DNA from: Terriglobia bacterium
GTDB lineage: Bacteria; Acidobacteriota; Terriglobia; Bryobacterales; Bryobacteraceae
Assembly: GCA_020073265.1 (NCBI GenBank)
Contig: JAIQFN010000027.1
Coordinates: 1 to 64,000, forward strand
Reading direction: 5' to 3'
Length of the DNA stretch: 64,000 nucleotides
Positions 8,367 through 17,033 of the stretch are shown here, in pieces. Under the pieces are notes generated by a model. The model searched no databases, had not been told where the DNA came from, and saw nothing but the letters and a program-made list of their open reading frames with translations. Position numbers and translations under genes: made by a program. Each line of letters begins with the position of its first letter. Position 1 is the first letter of the stretch.

Positions 8367-8846
8367 ATGAAGGAGATTCTTTTGATTGCTGGTCTTGTGG
8401 CTGGGCCAGTTGCGGTCAGCAAGCACCAGGATCGGGCCAGCGTGCAAACGGATCCCGTCGATCCCCGGCTGGTTCGCCTGCAGCAGTACTTCGGCCAGCG
8501 CGATTGCCCCTTGCGGGAAGCGGCGGCTGATTTTCTGGTCGCTGCCGACCAGAACGAGCTGGATTGGCGGCTGCTGCCCAGCATCTCCATGATCGAGTCG
8601 AGCGGAGGCAAGGATTATCGGAACAATAACGTCTTCGGATGGGATTCCTGCCGCGAAAGCTTCGCATCTGTCCGGGAAGGCATTCAATTCGTGGCGTCGC
8701 AACTTGCCCGGTCCGACCGGTACAAGGGCAAGAATCTGGACGGCAAGCTAAGAACCTACAATCCGAATCCCAGCTATCCCTATAAAGTGAAGGCCGTGAT
8801 GGCGGCCATGGGGCCCAGCGACCGGGGCGTGGAAGCGGTGGATTGA
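8367..8846 (+). CDS. Exported lysozyme/glucosaminidase-like protein
   Basis: A 159-residue protein with a short N-terminal hydrophobic segment (MKEILLIAGLVAGPVAV) and a lysozyme-like domain in which DWRLLPSISMIESSGGK (Glu77) resembles the catalytic helix of glucosaminidase and transglycosylase folds. NNNVFGWDSC and VREGIQFVASQLARSDRYKGK follow, matching the substrate-cleft part of Bax/FlgJ-type glucosaminidases. A peptidoglycan-cutting role outside the cytoplasmic membrane is inferred. The ATG is preceded by a strong AGAGGAGGG ribosome-binding site. The 170-base region upstream (8195-8366) is unusually AT-rich for this window. The TGA overlaps a TTG start of the degraded gene downstream. Confidence 0.72.
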   Translation: MKEILLIAGLVAGPVAVSKHQDRASVQTDPVDPRLVRLQQYFGQRDCPLREAAADFLVAADQNELDWRLLPSISMIESSGGKDYRNNNVFGWDSCRESFASVREGIQFVASQLARSDRYKGKNLDGKLRTYNPNPSYPYKVKAVMAAMGPSDRGVEAVD

Positions 8847-10025
8847 ATTCGGCTCAAACGCAGCAGAAAACCTGGATCACAAGCGGCGCAGCGATCGTCA
8901 CCGGCCTGGCCGTCGCGAAACTTCTCTTTCACTTGTACACTGGCCGGTCGACCAGCCGCCCTTGATCGCCGTGATCACCAAGATCACGCGCGTGCTCCTG
9001 GGCGATTCTCTCGCGGCCATCCGGCTTCCTTCAGCCTTGGCGGGCGCCGGCCTGGTGCTGCTCACCGGCTTCGTGGCGCGCGAGCTGGGCGGCAGGCGCT
9101 TTGCCCAGGGATTCGCCGCGCTCGGAGTGCTGCTCGCGCCTGCTTTTCTCGGCCTCGACAGTCTCCTCACCATGAACGCGTTCGAGCCGCTGTTCTGGAT
9201 GGGCTGCGCTTACGTGCTGATCCGGATGATCAACAGCGGCGAGCGCAGACTGTGGCTGTGGTTCGGCGTGTTGGCCGGCGTGGGCCTCGAGAACAAGCAC
9301 TCCATGTTGATCTTCGGCTTCGCTGTCCTGGCCGGCTTGCTGCTGACTGAGCGGCGGAAGCTGCTGCGCGGTCCGTGGCTATGGGTCGCCGGCGCTGTCG
9401 CGTTCCTCATCTTCGCGCCCAACCTGCTCTGGAACATCCAGCATCACTTTCCGTTCCTGGAGCTGCAGGCCAATATCCGCGCGAGCCACCGCAACGTCGA
9501 TCTGCTGCCGCTATCGCTCCCATCGCGGCCCCAGTGCTCCCGGTCCCGGATTACATCCGCTATACGCAGGCCATCCACTTGCAGCAGCCCCGAATCGAGA
9601 ACGCGCGGCTCGGACCCCTGCCGCAGCTCTTCGCCGATCAATTCGGCTGGGACGAGATGGCGCAAACCGTCGCGCGCGCCTACAACAACCTGCCTCCCGA
9701 TGTTCGCGCCAAGACCGCCATCTTCGGCCAGAGCTACGGCCAGGCCGGCGCGATCGATTTCTTCGGCCCGAAATACGGCTTGCCGAAAGCCATCAGCGGC
9801 CACCAGAACTATTTCCTGTGGGGACCGCGCGGCTACACCGGCGAAAGCATGATCGTCATGGGCGACCGCCGAAGCAGGCTCGAAGAGCTGTTCCAAAGCG
9901 TCGAGAAGGTGGGCACGGTCTACCATCCGTACTCCATGCCCTACCAGCGCTTCGATGTGTTCTATTGCCGCGGCTTGAAGCAGCCGCTAAGTGAATTGTG
10001 GCCTCAGATCAAAATCTGGGATTGA
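8843..10025 (+). pseudogene. Degraded polytopic glycosyltransferase (ArnT/PMT-like, GT39/GT83)
   Basis: Remnant of a roughly 500-residue membrane glycosyltransferase that uses lipid-linked sugar donors. A TTG at 8843 starts a frame reading through KLLFHLYTGR, then the frame is lost near 8938. The next frame resumes at VDQPPLIAVITK and continues through LLGDSLAAIRLP, LTMNAFEPLFWMGCAYVLIR and GLENKHSMLIFGFA to NLLWNIQHHFPFLELQANIR. Near 9500 it switches again to a frame carrying only the C-terminal soluble domain (PDYIRYTQAIHL..QQPR..FGQSYGQAGAIDFFGPKYGL..YCRGL). Compared with intact relatives as I recall them, about 20 residues including the donor-binding loop near the N-terminus and about 150 residues of central membrane helices are gone. 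Two internal deletions therefore explain it better than a single sequencing error. Confidence 0.75.
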
Positions 10026-10118
10026 TTCACCGCAGCACAGAATACTCACTGGACGTCTCGGACTCCCCATGTCCCCGAGCATCCCCTTTAGCTCGCGACC
10101 CTTACTCCGAAGAGCGGC

Positions 10119-10271
10119 TTAGGTGCCCTGCATCAGGTGAACGCCGAAATACAAACCGCCGAAAACGATCACCGATAGCAAAACGATTAACGCCCAGCGA
10201 ATCACCCGTTCGGTATTCGATGACGCCTTGTGCGCGTCGCTCTTGATTTGCTCTTCCAGGCTCTCAAACAC
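10119..10271 (-). CDS. Small single-pass membrane protein (50 residues)
   Basis: A 50-residue protein reading FESLEEQIKSDAHK, a polar linker, one transmembrane helix (WALIVLLSVIVFGGLYFGV) and HLMQGT. The GTG start at 10271 is supported by a perfect AGGAGG six bases upstream; no in-frame ATG exists in the first half. It follows the sigma54-type response-regulator gene on the same strand after 89 bases. Its function is unknown. The tidy ribosome-binding site and clean helix make it a credible small membrane protein rather than chance. Confidence 0.65.
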   Translation of the reverse strand: MFESLEEQIKSDAHKASSNTERVIRWALIVLLSVIVFGGLYFGVHLMQGT

Positions 10272-10360
10272 GGAAAACCTCCTATGAAGCCTGAACCGAA
10301 TATGAACTGGAACAATTATAGGCTTGAAATTTCGAAAAAGACAGGCCCCGGAGCGCCGGG

Positions 10361-11677
10361 CTACAAACCCATGCGTTCGAGCTTGCGGTACAACGTCTTG
10401 CGCTCGATCCCCAGGATTTTGGCGGCGCGGCTTTTGTTGCCGCCCGTGGCAGCCATGACGCGGCGGATCTGGTCGGCTTCGGTGTCGGCCAGGGTGTCGC
10501 TCGAGATGTCGCGGGGTTCGGTCAGCTCGATGCCTTCCCGCACCGCGGCTTCGTCGATCTTGCCCTGCGGCGCCAGAATCGTCAGCCGCTCCATCATGTG
10601 CTGCAACTGGCGGACGTTGCCGGGCCAACTGTAGTTCTCGAGCGTCGCCAGCCCCGAGGTCGTCAGCTTGGCCTGCTGGCCATAGCGCTCGTTATATTTC
10701 TTCAAGAAGTAATGCGCCAGCAGCGGAACATCCCCGCGCCGGTCCACCAGCGGCGGCAAAAGAACGCGCACCACGTTGAGCCGGTACCACAGGTCTTCGC
10801 GGAATTTTCCGTTCTCCACCATCTTCTGCAGATCGCGATTGGTGGCCGCGATCACCCGGACATCCACCTTGCGCCCGCGCGCCGATCCCAGCGGGCGAAT
10901 TTCCTTCTCTTGCAGAAAACGCAGCAGGCTGAGCTGAAATCCCAGTTCCAAATCGCCGATTTCGTCCAAAAACACCGTGCCGTTGTTAGCCGCCTCGAAC
11001 ACGCCCATGCGGTCGCGATCGGCTCCCGTGTAGGCGCCCTTCACCGCGCCGAACAGCTCGCTCTCGATCAGGGTGGGCGCAATCGAGCCGCAGTCCACCG
11101 GCACAAACGGCTGGTTCGCGCGCGAGCTGTTGTTGTGGATCATGCGCGCGATCATTTCCTTGCCGGTTCCGGTCTCGCCCTCGATCAGCACCGTCGCGTT
11201 GGTGGGCGCCACCAGCGAAATGGTTTTGTAAATCTCCACCATCTTGGCCGAGCTGCCGATCATTTCGCTGGGCGGCAGATCGTCGATCGCGGATTCCTCT
11301 TCCTCCTCGTGCTCGGTCACGGCGGCTTCGGCCCGCTTCACCGTGTCCAGCATGCGATCCAGCTCGAACGGCTTGGCGATGTAATCGAACGCGCCGCCCT
11401 GGGTGGCCTTCATCACCGTTTCCATGGTGCCGCGCGCCGTCATCAGGATCACCGCGCAGTTGGGATTCTTCTTGCGCGCAGTCTCCAGCACGTCCAAACC
11501 CGTGCGTTCGTCCACATAAATGTCCGAGATCACGATCGGATAGGCATCGTCACGCAGGCGCTCCAGGGCTTCGCGCGTCGAGGCCACCGCGTCCACGGAG
11601 TAGCCCTCCAGCTCGAGAAAAGTCGTGATCGTACTTCTTACAGACGAATCGTCTTCAACCACTAACAGGCGTTGCAC
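10361..11677 (-). CDS. Sigma54-dependent response regulator, NtrC family
   Basis: A 438-residue regulator with three domains: receiver (residues 1-120, phospho-acceptor Asp52 in VISDIYVDE, Lys in AKPF), AAA+ ATPase (about 140-370, Walker A GETGTGKE, Walker [11 protein letters not shown]) and a C-terminal Fis-type helix-turn-helix ([22 protein letters not shown]). The sigma54-contacting loop reads GAYTGA instead of GAFTGA, a substitution that keeps an aromatic residue. It should activate sigma54 promoters when phosphorylated. It lies 18 bases after the CHASE2 kinase gene and is almost certainly its partner. Target genes are not evident in this window. Confidence 0.92.
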   Translation of the reverse strand: MQRLLVVEDDSSVRSTITTFLELEGYSVDAVASTREALERLRDDAYPIVISDIYVDERTGLDVLETARKKNPNCAVILMTARGTMETVMKATQGGAFDYIAKPFELDRMLDTVKRAEAAVTEHEEEEESAIDDLPPSEMIGSSAKMVEIYKTISLVAPTNATVLIEGETGTGKEMIARMIHNNSSRANQPFVPVDCGSIAPTLIESELFGAVKGAYTGADRDRMGVFEAANNGTVFLDEIGDLELGFQLSLLRFLQEKEIRPLGSARGRKVDVRVIAATNRDLQKMVENGKFREDLWYRLNVVRVLLPPLVDRRGDVPLLAHYFLKKYNERYGQQAKLTTSGLATLENYSWPGNVRQLQHMMERLTILAPQGKIDEAAVREGIELTEPRDISSDTLADTEADQIRRVMAATGGNKSRAAKILGIERKTLYRKLERMGL

Positions 11678-11695
11678 TGATCGGATACCTGATTT

Positions 11696-13573
11696 CTAGA
11701 CTGACACAGTAGGAGGCTGGGACGCACGGGAGTGGGCCGGTAACACGACTGTAAAACAGGAGCCTTTGCCAGGCTCGCTGCTCACTTCCATTTTTCCGCC
11801 GTGGTGCTGCACGATCTGCTGCACGATGGATAGCCCGATGCCGGTGCCGGCTTCGCCCGACGCCTCGGCGCGCTTGGTCCGGTAGAATTTCTGAAAAATC
11901 TGGCGCAGCTCCTTGGCGTCCATCCCGATGCCCTGGTCTCGCACCGAAAGCCGCAGCTGGCTCGCTTCCAGGCGGCATGCCACGGTGATCTGAGTGCCGG
12001 AGTTGGAATACTTCACCGCGTTCGTCAGCAGGTTGTATACCACGTACTCCATCAGCTCGCGGTCGCCTTGGAGCGCGCCGTCGAGTTCTTCGATCCGGAT
12101 CCCGATATTCTTTCGCTCGGCCAGCGGGCGCACTCTTTGAACACACGCTTCCACGACGTCGCGCGCGCCGAATTGTTCGCGCTTCAGCTCCATTTGGCCG
12201 TCCGAAAGCCGTTCGACGTCCAGAAAGGTCTGGATCATGCGCGCCAGCCGCTTGGATTCCTGGTTGATCATGTCGGCGATCTGCTTGCGCTTGTCTTCAC
12301 TCAGGTTGTAGCGCCCCATCAGCTCGCTGGATCCCTGGATGGCCGTGAGCGGCGTGCGCATCTCGTGCGTGACGAAGTGGATGGCCTGCTGGTAGCGCTT
12401 GCGGTCGGCTTCCGATTTGCGAAGCTGCCGCCGCACCACGAAGTGCTGGTAGCTCGCTGCCGCCGCGCAGGTCAGCCAGGCCGAGAACAGCGACGAAAAG
12501 TAGGGAACCACGATGCCCTGGCGGAACGCCAGCAGCGGCGCGAACGTCGCGGCGATCACCAGCACGCCGCCTGCTAGATAAGCCGGCCATCCGGCCAGCA
12601 GCGCGAAAATCAGCCCAGCCAGTACGCCGGTCGCCACCGAGAAACCGACCGCCGCCAGGTTCGAAGCATCGGTCAGGAAATGTCCGCGCGCCAGAGTCTC
12701 GAAGAGCTGCGCATGCACTTCGACGCCCGGAATCCGGCCGTTGTCGTTGGGCGTCCGTACACGGTCCTGCGCGCCGGTGATCGATGTGACGCCCACAAAG
12801 ACCACCTTGCCGGCCAACTCAGCCGCGATCTCCGGTTTGTCCACCAGGTCCTTCAGCGAGACGTGCGGAATTGGCTCGGCGGAGAAGAGCACGCGCAGCG
12901 GACGATTGCCCTGGTCGGTCCGCGCGGCGGGGATGATCTCGCTTCCGACCGCGAGATCCTGCGGCGACTCGACGATGACGCGCTGGCCACGCGTCAACCG
13001 AAACGTCTCCAGCGCCAGCGCCCAGTACCGCTCGCGCGCCGTTCGCTCTTCGAGCGGGATCTGTCGTGTGACTCCGTCGCGCGAGTTTTCATCCGCCGTG
13101 TCGTGTCCCAGGCCGGCCGCATATCGCTCGAAACCCGGCAGCGGCTTTTGCCAGCGGCCCTCCGCGAGGTGCGAGACGAGCACCAGGTTCCGGGTGCCTT
13201 GCATGGCCCGCTCCAGGCGCTGATCTTCCTTGGCATCCTCGACGTCAGCCAACACGACGTCGATCGCCACCGCTTTCGGATTCACCGGCGCGAGCCGTTC
13301 GAGAGCCGTGGCCAGCATGCTACGCAGCGCCGGCGGACCGCCCATCGCGCTGAGCGTCGCATCGTCGATCCCCAGAACCATGGACTGCGGCGCTTTGGTA
13401 GCGGGCGGCTGGAGGCGGAACATCCAGTCGTAGGCCGCATCGTCGAACTGATTCGCCACCGCGGTCCACCCGGAAACAATCGCCAGCGCCAGGCTGGCGG
13501 CCAGGACGCCAACATATCCCAGGGTCTGTTTACTTGGCAGTCGCGTTCTCAATCGGGTCGAACTCCGGCGCAC
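11696..13573 (-). CDS. CHASE2-domain sensor histidine kinase
   Basis: A 625-residue membrane kinase. An N-terminal helix (about residues 18-38) leads into an extracytoplasmic CHASE2 domain (about 45-300; QSMVLGIDDATLSAMG, AIDVVLADVED, GKVVFVGVTS, PGVEVHAQLFETL), followed by three transmembrane helices (about 305-375). A HisKA dimerisation helix has its phospho-acceptor His403 in FVTHEMRTPL, and an HATPase domain carries NLLTNAVKYS, DQGIGM and GTGIGLSIV. The start is a GTG with only a weak ribosome-binding site; the frame begins one helix before CHASE2, as expected for the family. It is cotranscribed with the downstream NtrC-type regulator. The ligand is unknown. Confidence 0.92.
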   Translation of the reverse strand: MRRSSTRLRTRLPSKQTLGYVGVLAASLALAIVSGWTAVANQFDDAAYDWMFRLQPPATKAPQSMVLGIDDATLSAMGGPPALRSMLATALERLAPVNPKAVAIDVVLADVEDAKEDQRLERAMQGTRNLVLVSHLAEGRWQKPLPGFERYAAGLGHDTADENSRDGVTRQIPLEERTARERYWALALETFRLTRGQRVIVESPQDLAVGSEIIPAARTDQGNRPLRVLFSAEPIPHVSLKDLVDKPEIAAELAGKVVFVGVTSITGAQDRVRTPNDNGRIPGVEVHAQLFETLARGHFLTDASNLAAVGFSVATGVLAGLIFALLAGWPAYLAGGVLVIAATFAPLLAFRQGIVVPYFSSLFSAWLTCAAAASYQHFVVRRQLRKSEADRKRYQQAIHFVTHEMRTPLTAIQGSSELMGRYNLSEDKRKQIADMINQESKRLARMIQTFLDVERLSDGQMELKREQFGARDVVEACVQRVRPLAERKNIGIRIEELDGALQGDRELMEYVVYNLLTNAVKYSNSGTQITVACRLEASQLRLSVRDQGIGMDAKELRQIFQKFYRTKRAEASGEAGTGIGLSIVQQIVQHHGGKMEVSSEPGKGSCFTVVLPAHSRASQPPTVSV

Positions 13574-13694
13574 CGCTCGCCATGTCCAAAATGTACCAAT
13601 TCTGGTTTCTGGCGGTGCGGCGCGGCCGGAAAAACAGAATCCGGCGCCGACGTTTTTCGCGCCGGCGCCGGATCGGACTACGCAGGGACCGAGT

Positions 13695-14630
13695 CTAGAA
13701 ACCCGTGCTGCCTCCCGCCGTTCTCCCCGCGTTCACCTTGGGCGTGGCAAGGTATCCAACCACCTCGTTCCTCTTCACCTGGTTCACCACGATCTCACAA
13801 GGCTGGCGGCTGCCCGCCACATAGAACTGCACCGGCTCGTTGATGGTGCGGTCCTTCTTCTCCACCGTCTTGTCGTCGGCATACACTTCCATGGTGAAGC
13901 GGTTCCGCTTGGGATCGGTCTTCTTCAGCGCCACGCGAATGTTGCCCACCTTCTGCGGCACCTTGGCCTTGGACAGATCGAATTCGAAATAGTTGCGCTC
14001 GCCCAGCTCCCTGAGCGCGGCCAGCTCCTTGCCGTTGGTGGCGATGTTGCCGCTCATCACTCCCAGGTCGCCCACCATGCGCTTCAAGTCCGAATTGGTT
14101 TTCTCGACGTCGCTGGAGACCTGATCCAGTTTGACGTTGGTGTCTTGCAACTTGCTGCTGGTGTCTTGCAGCTTCGCGCTGGTGTCCTGCAGCTTGCTGC
14201 TGGTGTCCTGCTTCAGATCGGACAACTGGCTGGCCACTTCCTGGTGTTTCTGCTCCAGCTCCTGCTGGGTCTGCTGGATATTCTTGGCCAACTGCGAGCG
14301 CGTACGGGTCACTTCGGTCCGGGCTTGGCGCAACGCCGCCGCTGTGGCCCCCTCGAGCTGACTTTTCAGGGCATCGAAGCGTTGCTGGTTCGATTCAGTG
14401 TCGATCACGGCTCGATCGTTCAGCGCGGCGATGCGTTTTTCGGTATTGGCCTGCATCACCGCCAGATCGCGCGACAGATGCTCTGCTCTCACGAATTGGT
14501 AAACGCCGCCGGCCAAGACCAGCGCCAGGCCCAGGAACAACAACCACAGTACGCCCGTGTGCGAGCGCGTTTGCGGTGTTTCATCAGTTCGGGGTGCTCC
14601 ATTAGCGTTAGTGGAATCATTGAGGGACAT
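13695..14630 (-). CDS. Membrane-anchored coiled-coil protein with tandem heptads
   Basis: A 311-residue protein: a short polar N-terminus (MSLNDSTNANGAPRTDE), one transmembrane helix (GVLWLLFLGLALVLAGGVYQFV, about residues 27-48), a long coiled coil (about 55-190) and a compact C-terminal domain (about 200-300; YFEFDLSKAKVPQKVGNIRVALK, VQFYVAGSRQPCEIVVNQV). The coiled coil includes four consecutive seven-residue units of the type KLQDTSS. The ATG at 14630 follows AGGAGAT, so it is preferred over an upstream in-frame start at 14744. No family name comes to mind. It probably exposes its C-terminal domain in the periplasm. Confidence 0.78.
   Translation of the reverse strand: MSLNDSTNANGAPRTDETPQTRSHTGVLWLLFLGLALVLAGGVYQFVRAEHLSRDLAVMQANTEKRIAALNDRAVIDTESNQQRFDALKSQLEGATAAALRQARTEVTRTRSQLAKNIQQTQQELEQKHQEVASQLSDLKQDTSSKLQDTSAKLQDTSSKLQDTNVKLDQVSSDVEKTNSDLKRMVGDLGVMSGNIATNGKELAALRELGERNYFEFDLSKAKVPQKVGNIRVALKKTDPKRNRFTMEVYADDKTVEKKDRTINEPVQFYVAGSRQPCEIVVNQVKRNEVVGYLATPKVNAGRTAGGSTGF
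14130..14213. repeat. Four 21-bp tandem repeats inside a coiled-coil gene
   Basis: Four consecutive 21-bp units, each close to CTTGCTGCTGGTGTCTTGCAG on the plus strand, encoding the heptads KLQDTSS/KLQDTSA/KLQDTNV. The unit length equals one coiled-coil heptad, so gain or loss of units would lengthen the rod without breaking the frame. Confidence 0.8.
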
Positions 14631-14865
14631 ACGATATCTCCTGTTCTGCGAGACGCCGGAACTGGTTACCCCGTCCGGCTTCGGCTGCTCTAGTGCAAGG
14701 CACGTTCCATCGCAGGTCTGGCTTGCCAATGAGTGCGGCGTCAATCAGATAGAGCCGAATGTAACCTCCTCTCCACGGCCCGCGCGCGTGTAACGTTTAC
14801 ATCTGGACACACCAGCTTTACCGCTTCGACCCACGGCGCAGGAAACCAACCTGCTTGGGACAAGC

Positions 14866-14894
14866 TTGCATTTCGGCGCGGCATTGCATATACT
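14866..14894 (+). promoter_or_regulatory. Sigma70-type promoter of the DAHP synthase leader
   Basis: TTGCAT (14866-14871), a 17-base spacer, then TATACT (14889-14894). Spacing is ideal and each hexamer matches the consensus at four or more positions. Transcription would start near 14901, only two or three bases before the leader-peptide ATG at 14904, so the leader would be translated from an essentially leaderless transcript. Confidence 0.6.
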
Positions 14895-14903
14895 CGAAAT
14901 TCC

Positions 14904-14954
14904 ATGCCTCAGCGCTACAACTCGTTTCGATTTTGGTTTTGGTATCGCGCCTGA
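14904..14954 (+). CDS. Aromatic-amino-acid leader peptide of DAHP synthase
   Basis: A 16-residue open frame, MPQRYNSFRFWFWYRA, with four Phe/Trp alternations and a Tyr packed into the last eight residues (codons TTT CGA TTT TGG TTT TGG TAT at 14925-14945). It has no known function as a protein. Its composition is what an attenuator needs to sense charged tRNA-Phe, tRNA-Trp and tRNA-Tyr, and it lies immediately before alternative RNA hairpins and a terminator ahead of the first enzyme of aromatic synthesis. The run of aromatic codons ends three codons before the stop, so a ribosome stalled there would cover the first hairpin arm. The role is inferred from this arrangement. Confidence 0.82.
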   Translation: MPQRYNSFRFWFWYRA

Positions 14955-15032
14955 ATCGGGGCGAGTGGCGTTGGCGTAAGTAAAAGGAAAGCAGACAACC
15001 GGCCCACTCGAAAGAGTGGGTCTTTCGTTTTT
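14945..15032 (+). promoter_or_regulatory. Transcription attenuator (pause hairpin, antiterminator, terminator)
   Basis: Four segments fit the classical model. Segment 1 (14945-14951, TCGCGCC) can pair with segment 2 (14958-14964, GGGGCGA), with one internal mismatch. Segment 2 (14962-14968, CGAGTGG) is a perfect 7-base complement of segment 3 (15004-15010, CCACTCG). Segment 3 also pairs with segment 4 (15014-15020) to form the terminator. Stalling on the aromatic codons would mask segment 1, let 2 pair with 3, and allow read-through into DAHP synthase. Confidence 0.78.
15003..15032 (+). terminator. Intrinsic terminator of the attenuator
   Basis: Perfect 7-bp stem CCCACTC-GAAA-GAGTGGG (15003-15020) with a stable GNRA-type tetraloop, followed by TCTTTCGTTTTT (15021-15032). 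It lies 11 bases before the DAHP synthase ATG, so it can only act by controlling that gene. Confidence 0.88.
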
Positions 15033-15043
15033 AGGAGCAACCG

Positions 15044-16084
15044 ATGATCATCTCCATGAAACTCCACTCCACCAAAGAGGAGATCCAGCAAGTGTGCGAC
15101 CGCATCCGGGACTTCGGCTATAAGATCCACGCCATCGAGGGCGAGGAGCGCGTCGTCATTGGCGTGGTCGGGGTCGGCGACGTCACCGCATGCCTGGAGT
15201 CGGTGGAAGCCATGCCGCAAGTCGAAAAGGCGGTGCGCATCTCGGCGCCCTACAAATTCGTCAGCAAGGAGTTTCACACCGAGCGCTCGCGCATCCGCGT
15301 CAACGGCTGCGAGATCGGCGGCGACGAGTTCATCGTCATGGCCGGGCCCTGCTCGGTCGAATCCGAAAAGCAGATCATGCAGGCGGCCGAAGGCGTGGCC
15401 GCGGCCGGCGCCAAGCTGCTGCGCGGCGGAGCCTTCAAACCGCGCACCTCGCCCTACGATTTTCAAGGACTCGAAACCGAAGGCCTCAAGCTGCTCGCCA
15501 AAGCCAGGAGCGCCACCGGCTTGGCCATCATCACCGAAGTGATGAGCGACCGCGACGTCGATCTGGTGGCTGAATACGCCGACGTGATGCAGATCGGCGC
15601 GCGCAACATGCAGAATTTCGCGTTGCTCAAAACGCTGGGCAAGTGCGGCCGCGCCGTTCTTCTGAAACGCGGCATGAGTTCCACCATCAGGGAACTGCTG
15701 ATGTCGGCCGAGTATGTGGTGGCGCACGGCAATCCCAACGTGATTCTGTGCGAGCGAGGCATCCGCACTTTCGAAACCGCCACGCGCAACACCTGCGACA
15801 TCACCGCGGTCGCGGTGCTGAACGAGCTGTCGCATCTGCCGGTAATTCTCGACCCCAGCCACGCTACCGGCAAACGCAGCCTGGTCCCGGCGCTGTCGCG
15901 TGCTGCGATCGCCATCGGCGCCGACGGCCTGCTGGTGGAAGTGCATCCGTCGCCCGAAAAGGCGGTCAGCGACGGCGCGCAGTCGCTCGACCTGCCCCAG
16001 TTCCGGAAGATGATGAGCGATCTGCGGCCCTACATCGATCTCTGGAAGGAAGCCCGCGTGACAGAGACCGTCGCGGCGGTGTAA
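15044..16084 (+). CDS. aroF: 3-deoxy-7-phosphoheptulonate (DAHP) synthase, type I-beta
   Basis: First enzyme of the shikimate pathway (346 residues), condensing phosphoenolpyruvate with erythrose 4-phosphate. An N-terminal ferredoxin-like regulatory domain (residues about 1-70, [29 protein letters not shown]) is fused to the TIM-barrel catalytic domain with [50 protein letters not shown] and DPSHATG. In Thermotoga-type enzymes this extra domain mediates Tyr/Phe inhibition. The ATG follows TAGGAGCAACC. Expression is predicted to be controlled by the upstream aromatic leader and attenuator, so this enzyme appears to be regulated both at transcription and by feedback. Confidence 0.95.
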   Translation: MIISMKLHSTKEEIQQVCDRIRDFGYKIHAIEGEERVVIGVVGVGDVTACLESVEAMPQVEKAVRISAPYKFVSKEFHTERSRIRVNGCEIGGDEFIVMAGPCSVESEKQIMQAAEGVAAAGAKLLRGGAFKPRTSPYDFQGLETEGLKLLAKARSATGLAIITEVMSDRDVDLVAEYADVMQIGARNMQNFALLKTLGKCGRAVLLKRGMSSTIRELLMSAEYVVAHGNPNVILCERGIRTFETATRNTCDITAVAVLNELSHLPVILDPSHATGKRSLVPALSRAAIAIGADGLLVEVHPSPEKAVSDGAQSLDLPQFRKMMSDLRPYIDLWKEARVTETVAAV

Positions 16085-16093
16085 TCTCCGGTT

Positions 16094-17017
16094 GTGCGCC
16101 TCCGTCTTCACGCCTGGCAGCTAACGGCCTTGCTGGTTGCAATCTGCGCGGCATCCGCCGCCAGTTTGTACCTGTTTCGAATGCGCGGCGGTTCCAGCCC
16201 GTCGGATCTGGCCTCGTTCCTGCCCACCGCCAACGCCACCGTCATCTTCATTGACGTCGATGCCATTCGACGCTCCGGGATTCTCAACCTGGTGGCCGGT
16301 TCCAAGGCGGCCGAGGAGATCGAATACAAGCAGTTCGTCGACCAGACCCTGTTCGATTACCGCCAGGACCTGGATGCTGTCGCGGCGGCGTTCAAGGACA
16401 ACCAGGTGTTTCTCACGCTGCGCGGCCGCTTCCACTGGAAGAATCTAATGGACTACGCCGTGCACCAGGGCGGCTCCTGCCACAACGGCTTCTGCGTGGC
16501 CTCAGGCAGCCGTCCCAATCGCCGAATATCCTTCTATGCGCTCAAGCCGGACACCATGGCGATGGCCATCAGCTCGGACGATTTCGCGGCGTATCAGATC
16601 ACGCGCAAGTCCGCCACGCTGCCGCTGCTTCCTCCCAACCAGCCGGTGTGGGCCATGGTCCCGATTCTGGCGTTGAAGAACGCCGATGCGCTTCCAGCCG
16701 GAACGAAGCCGTACGTCGCCGCGCTCGGAAGCGCCGAGCAGATCGTGTTCGCGCTCGGCCCGGATGGCGATCATCTGCAACTCGATCTCAACGTAACGTG
16801 CCGCGACACGCAGGCCGCTTCCGCGTTGCTGGTGGATCTGGAGGGCGCCACCAACGAGCTGCGCAAATTGATGGCGCGCGAACACCAGCAGCCCAATCCC
16901 GCGGAGCTGAGCGCGGTTCTGGTGGCGGGCAGCTTTCGACGCGACGACCGCCGCGTGCACGGCCAATGGCCCATCGCGCGCGCCTTCGTGGACGCGGTAG
17001 CGGGCGGGTCTTTCTAA
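16094..17017 (+). CDS. Membrane-anchored protein of unknown function
   Basis: A 307-residue protein with a cytoplasmic start (RLRLHAW), one signal-anchor helix (QLTALLVAICAASAASLYLF, about residues 9-28) and a long extracytoplasmic part. Visible landmarks are DLASFLPTANATVIFIDVDAIRRSGIL, a pair of cysteines in GGSCHNGFCVASG, and FYALKPDTMAMAISSDD. I do not recognise a characterised family; the start of the mature part resembles DUF3352-like or substrate-binding folds only loosely. The start is a GTG 10 bases after the DAHP synthase stop, suggesting cotranscription. Function cannot be assigned from sequence. Confidence 0.7.
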   Translation: MRLRLHAWQLTALLVAICAASAASLYLFRMRGGSSPSDLASFLPTANATVIFIDVDAIRRSGILNLVAGSKAAEEIEYKQFVDQTLFDYRQDLDAVAAAFKDNQVFLTLRGRFHWKNLMDYAVHQGGSCHNGFCVASGSRPNRRISFYALKPDTMAMAISSDDFAAYQITRKSATLPLLPPNQPVWAMVPILALKNADALPAGTKPYVAALGSAEQIVFALGPDGDHLQLDLNVTCRDTQAASALLVDLEGATNELRKLMAREHQQPNPAELSAVLVAGSFRRDDRRVHGQWPIARAFVDAVAGGSF

Positions 17018-17033
17018 GAAAGGGCCAGGACAC

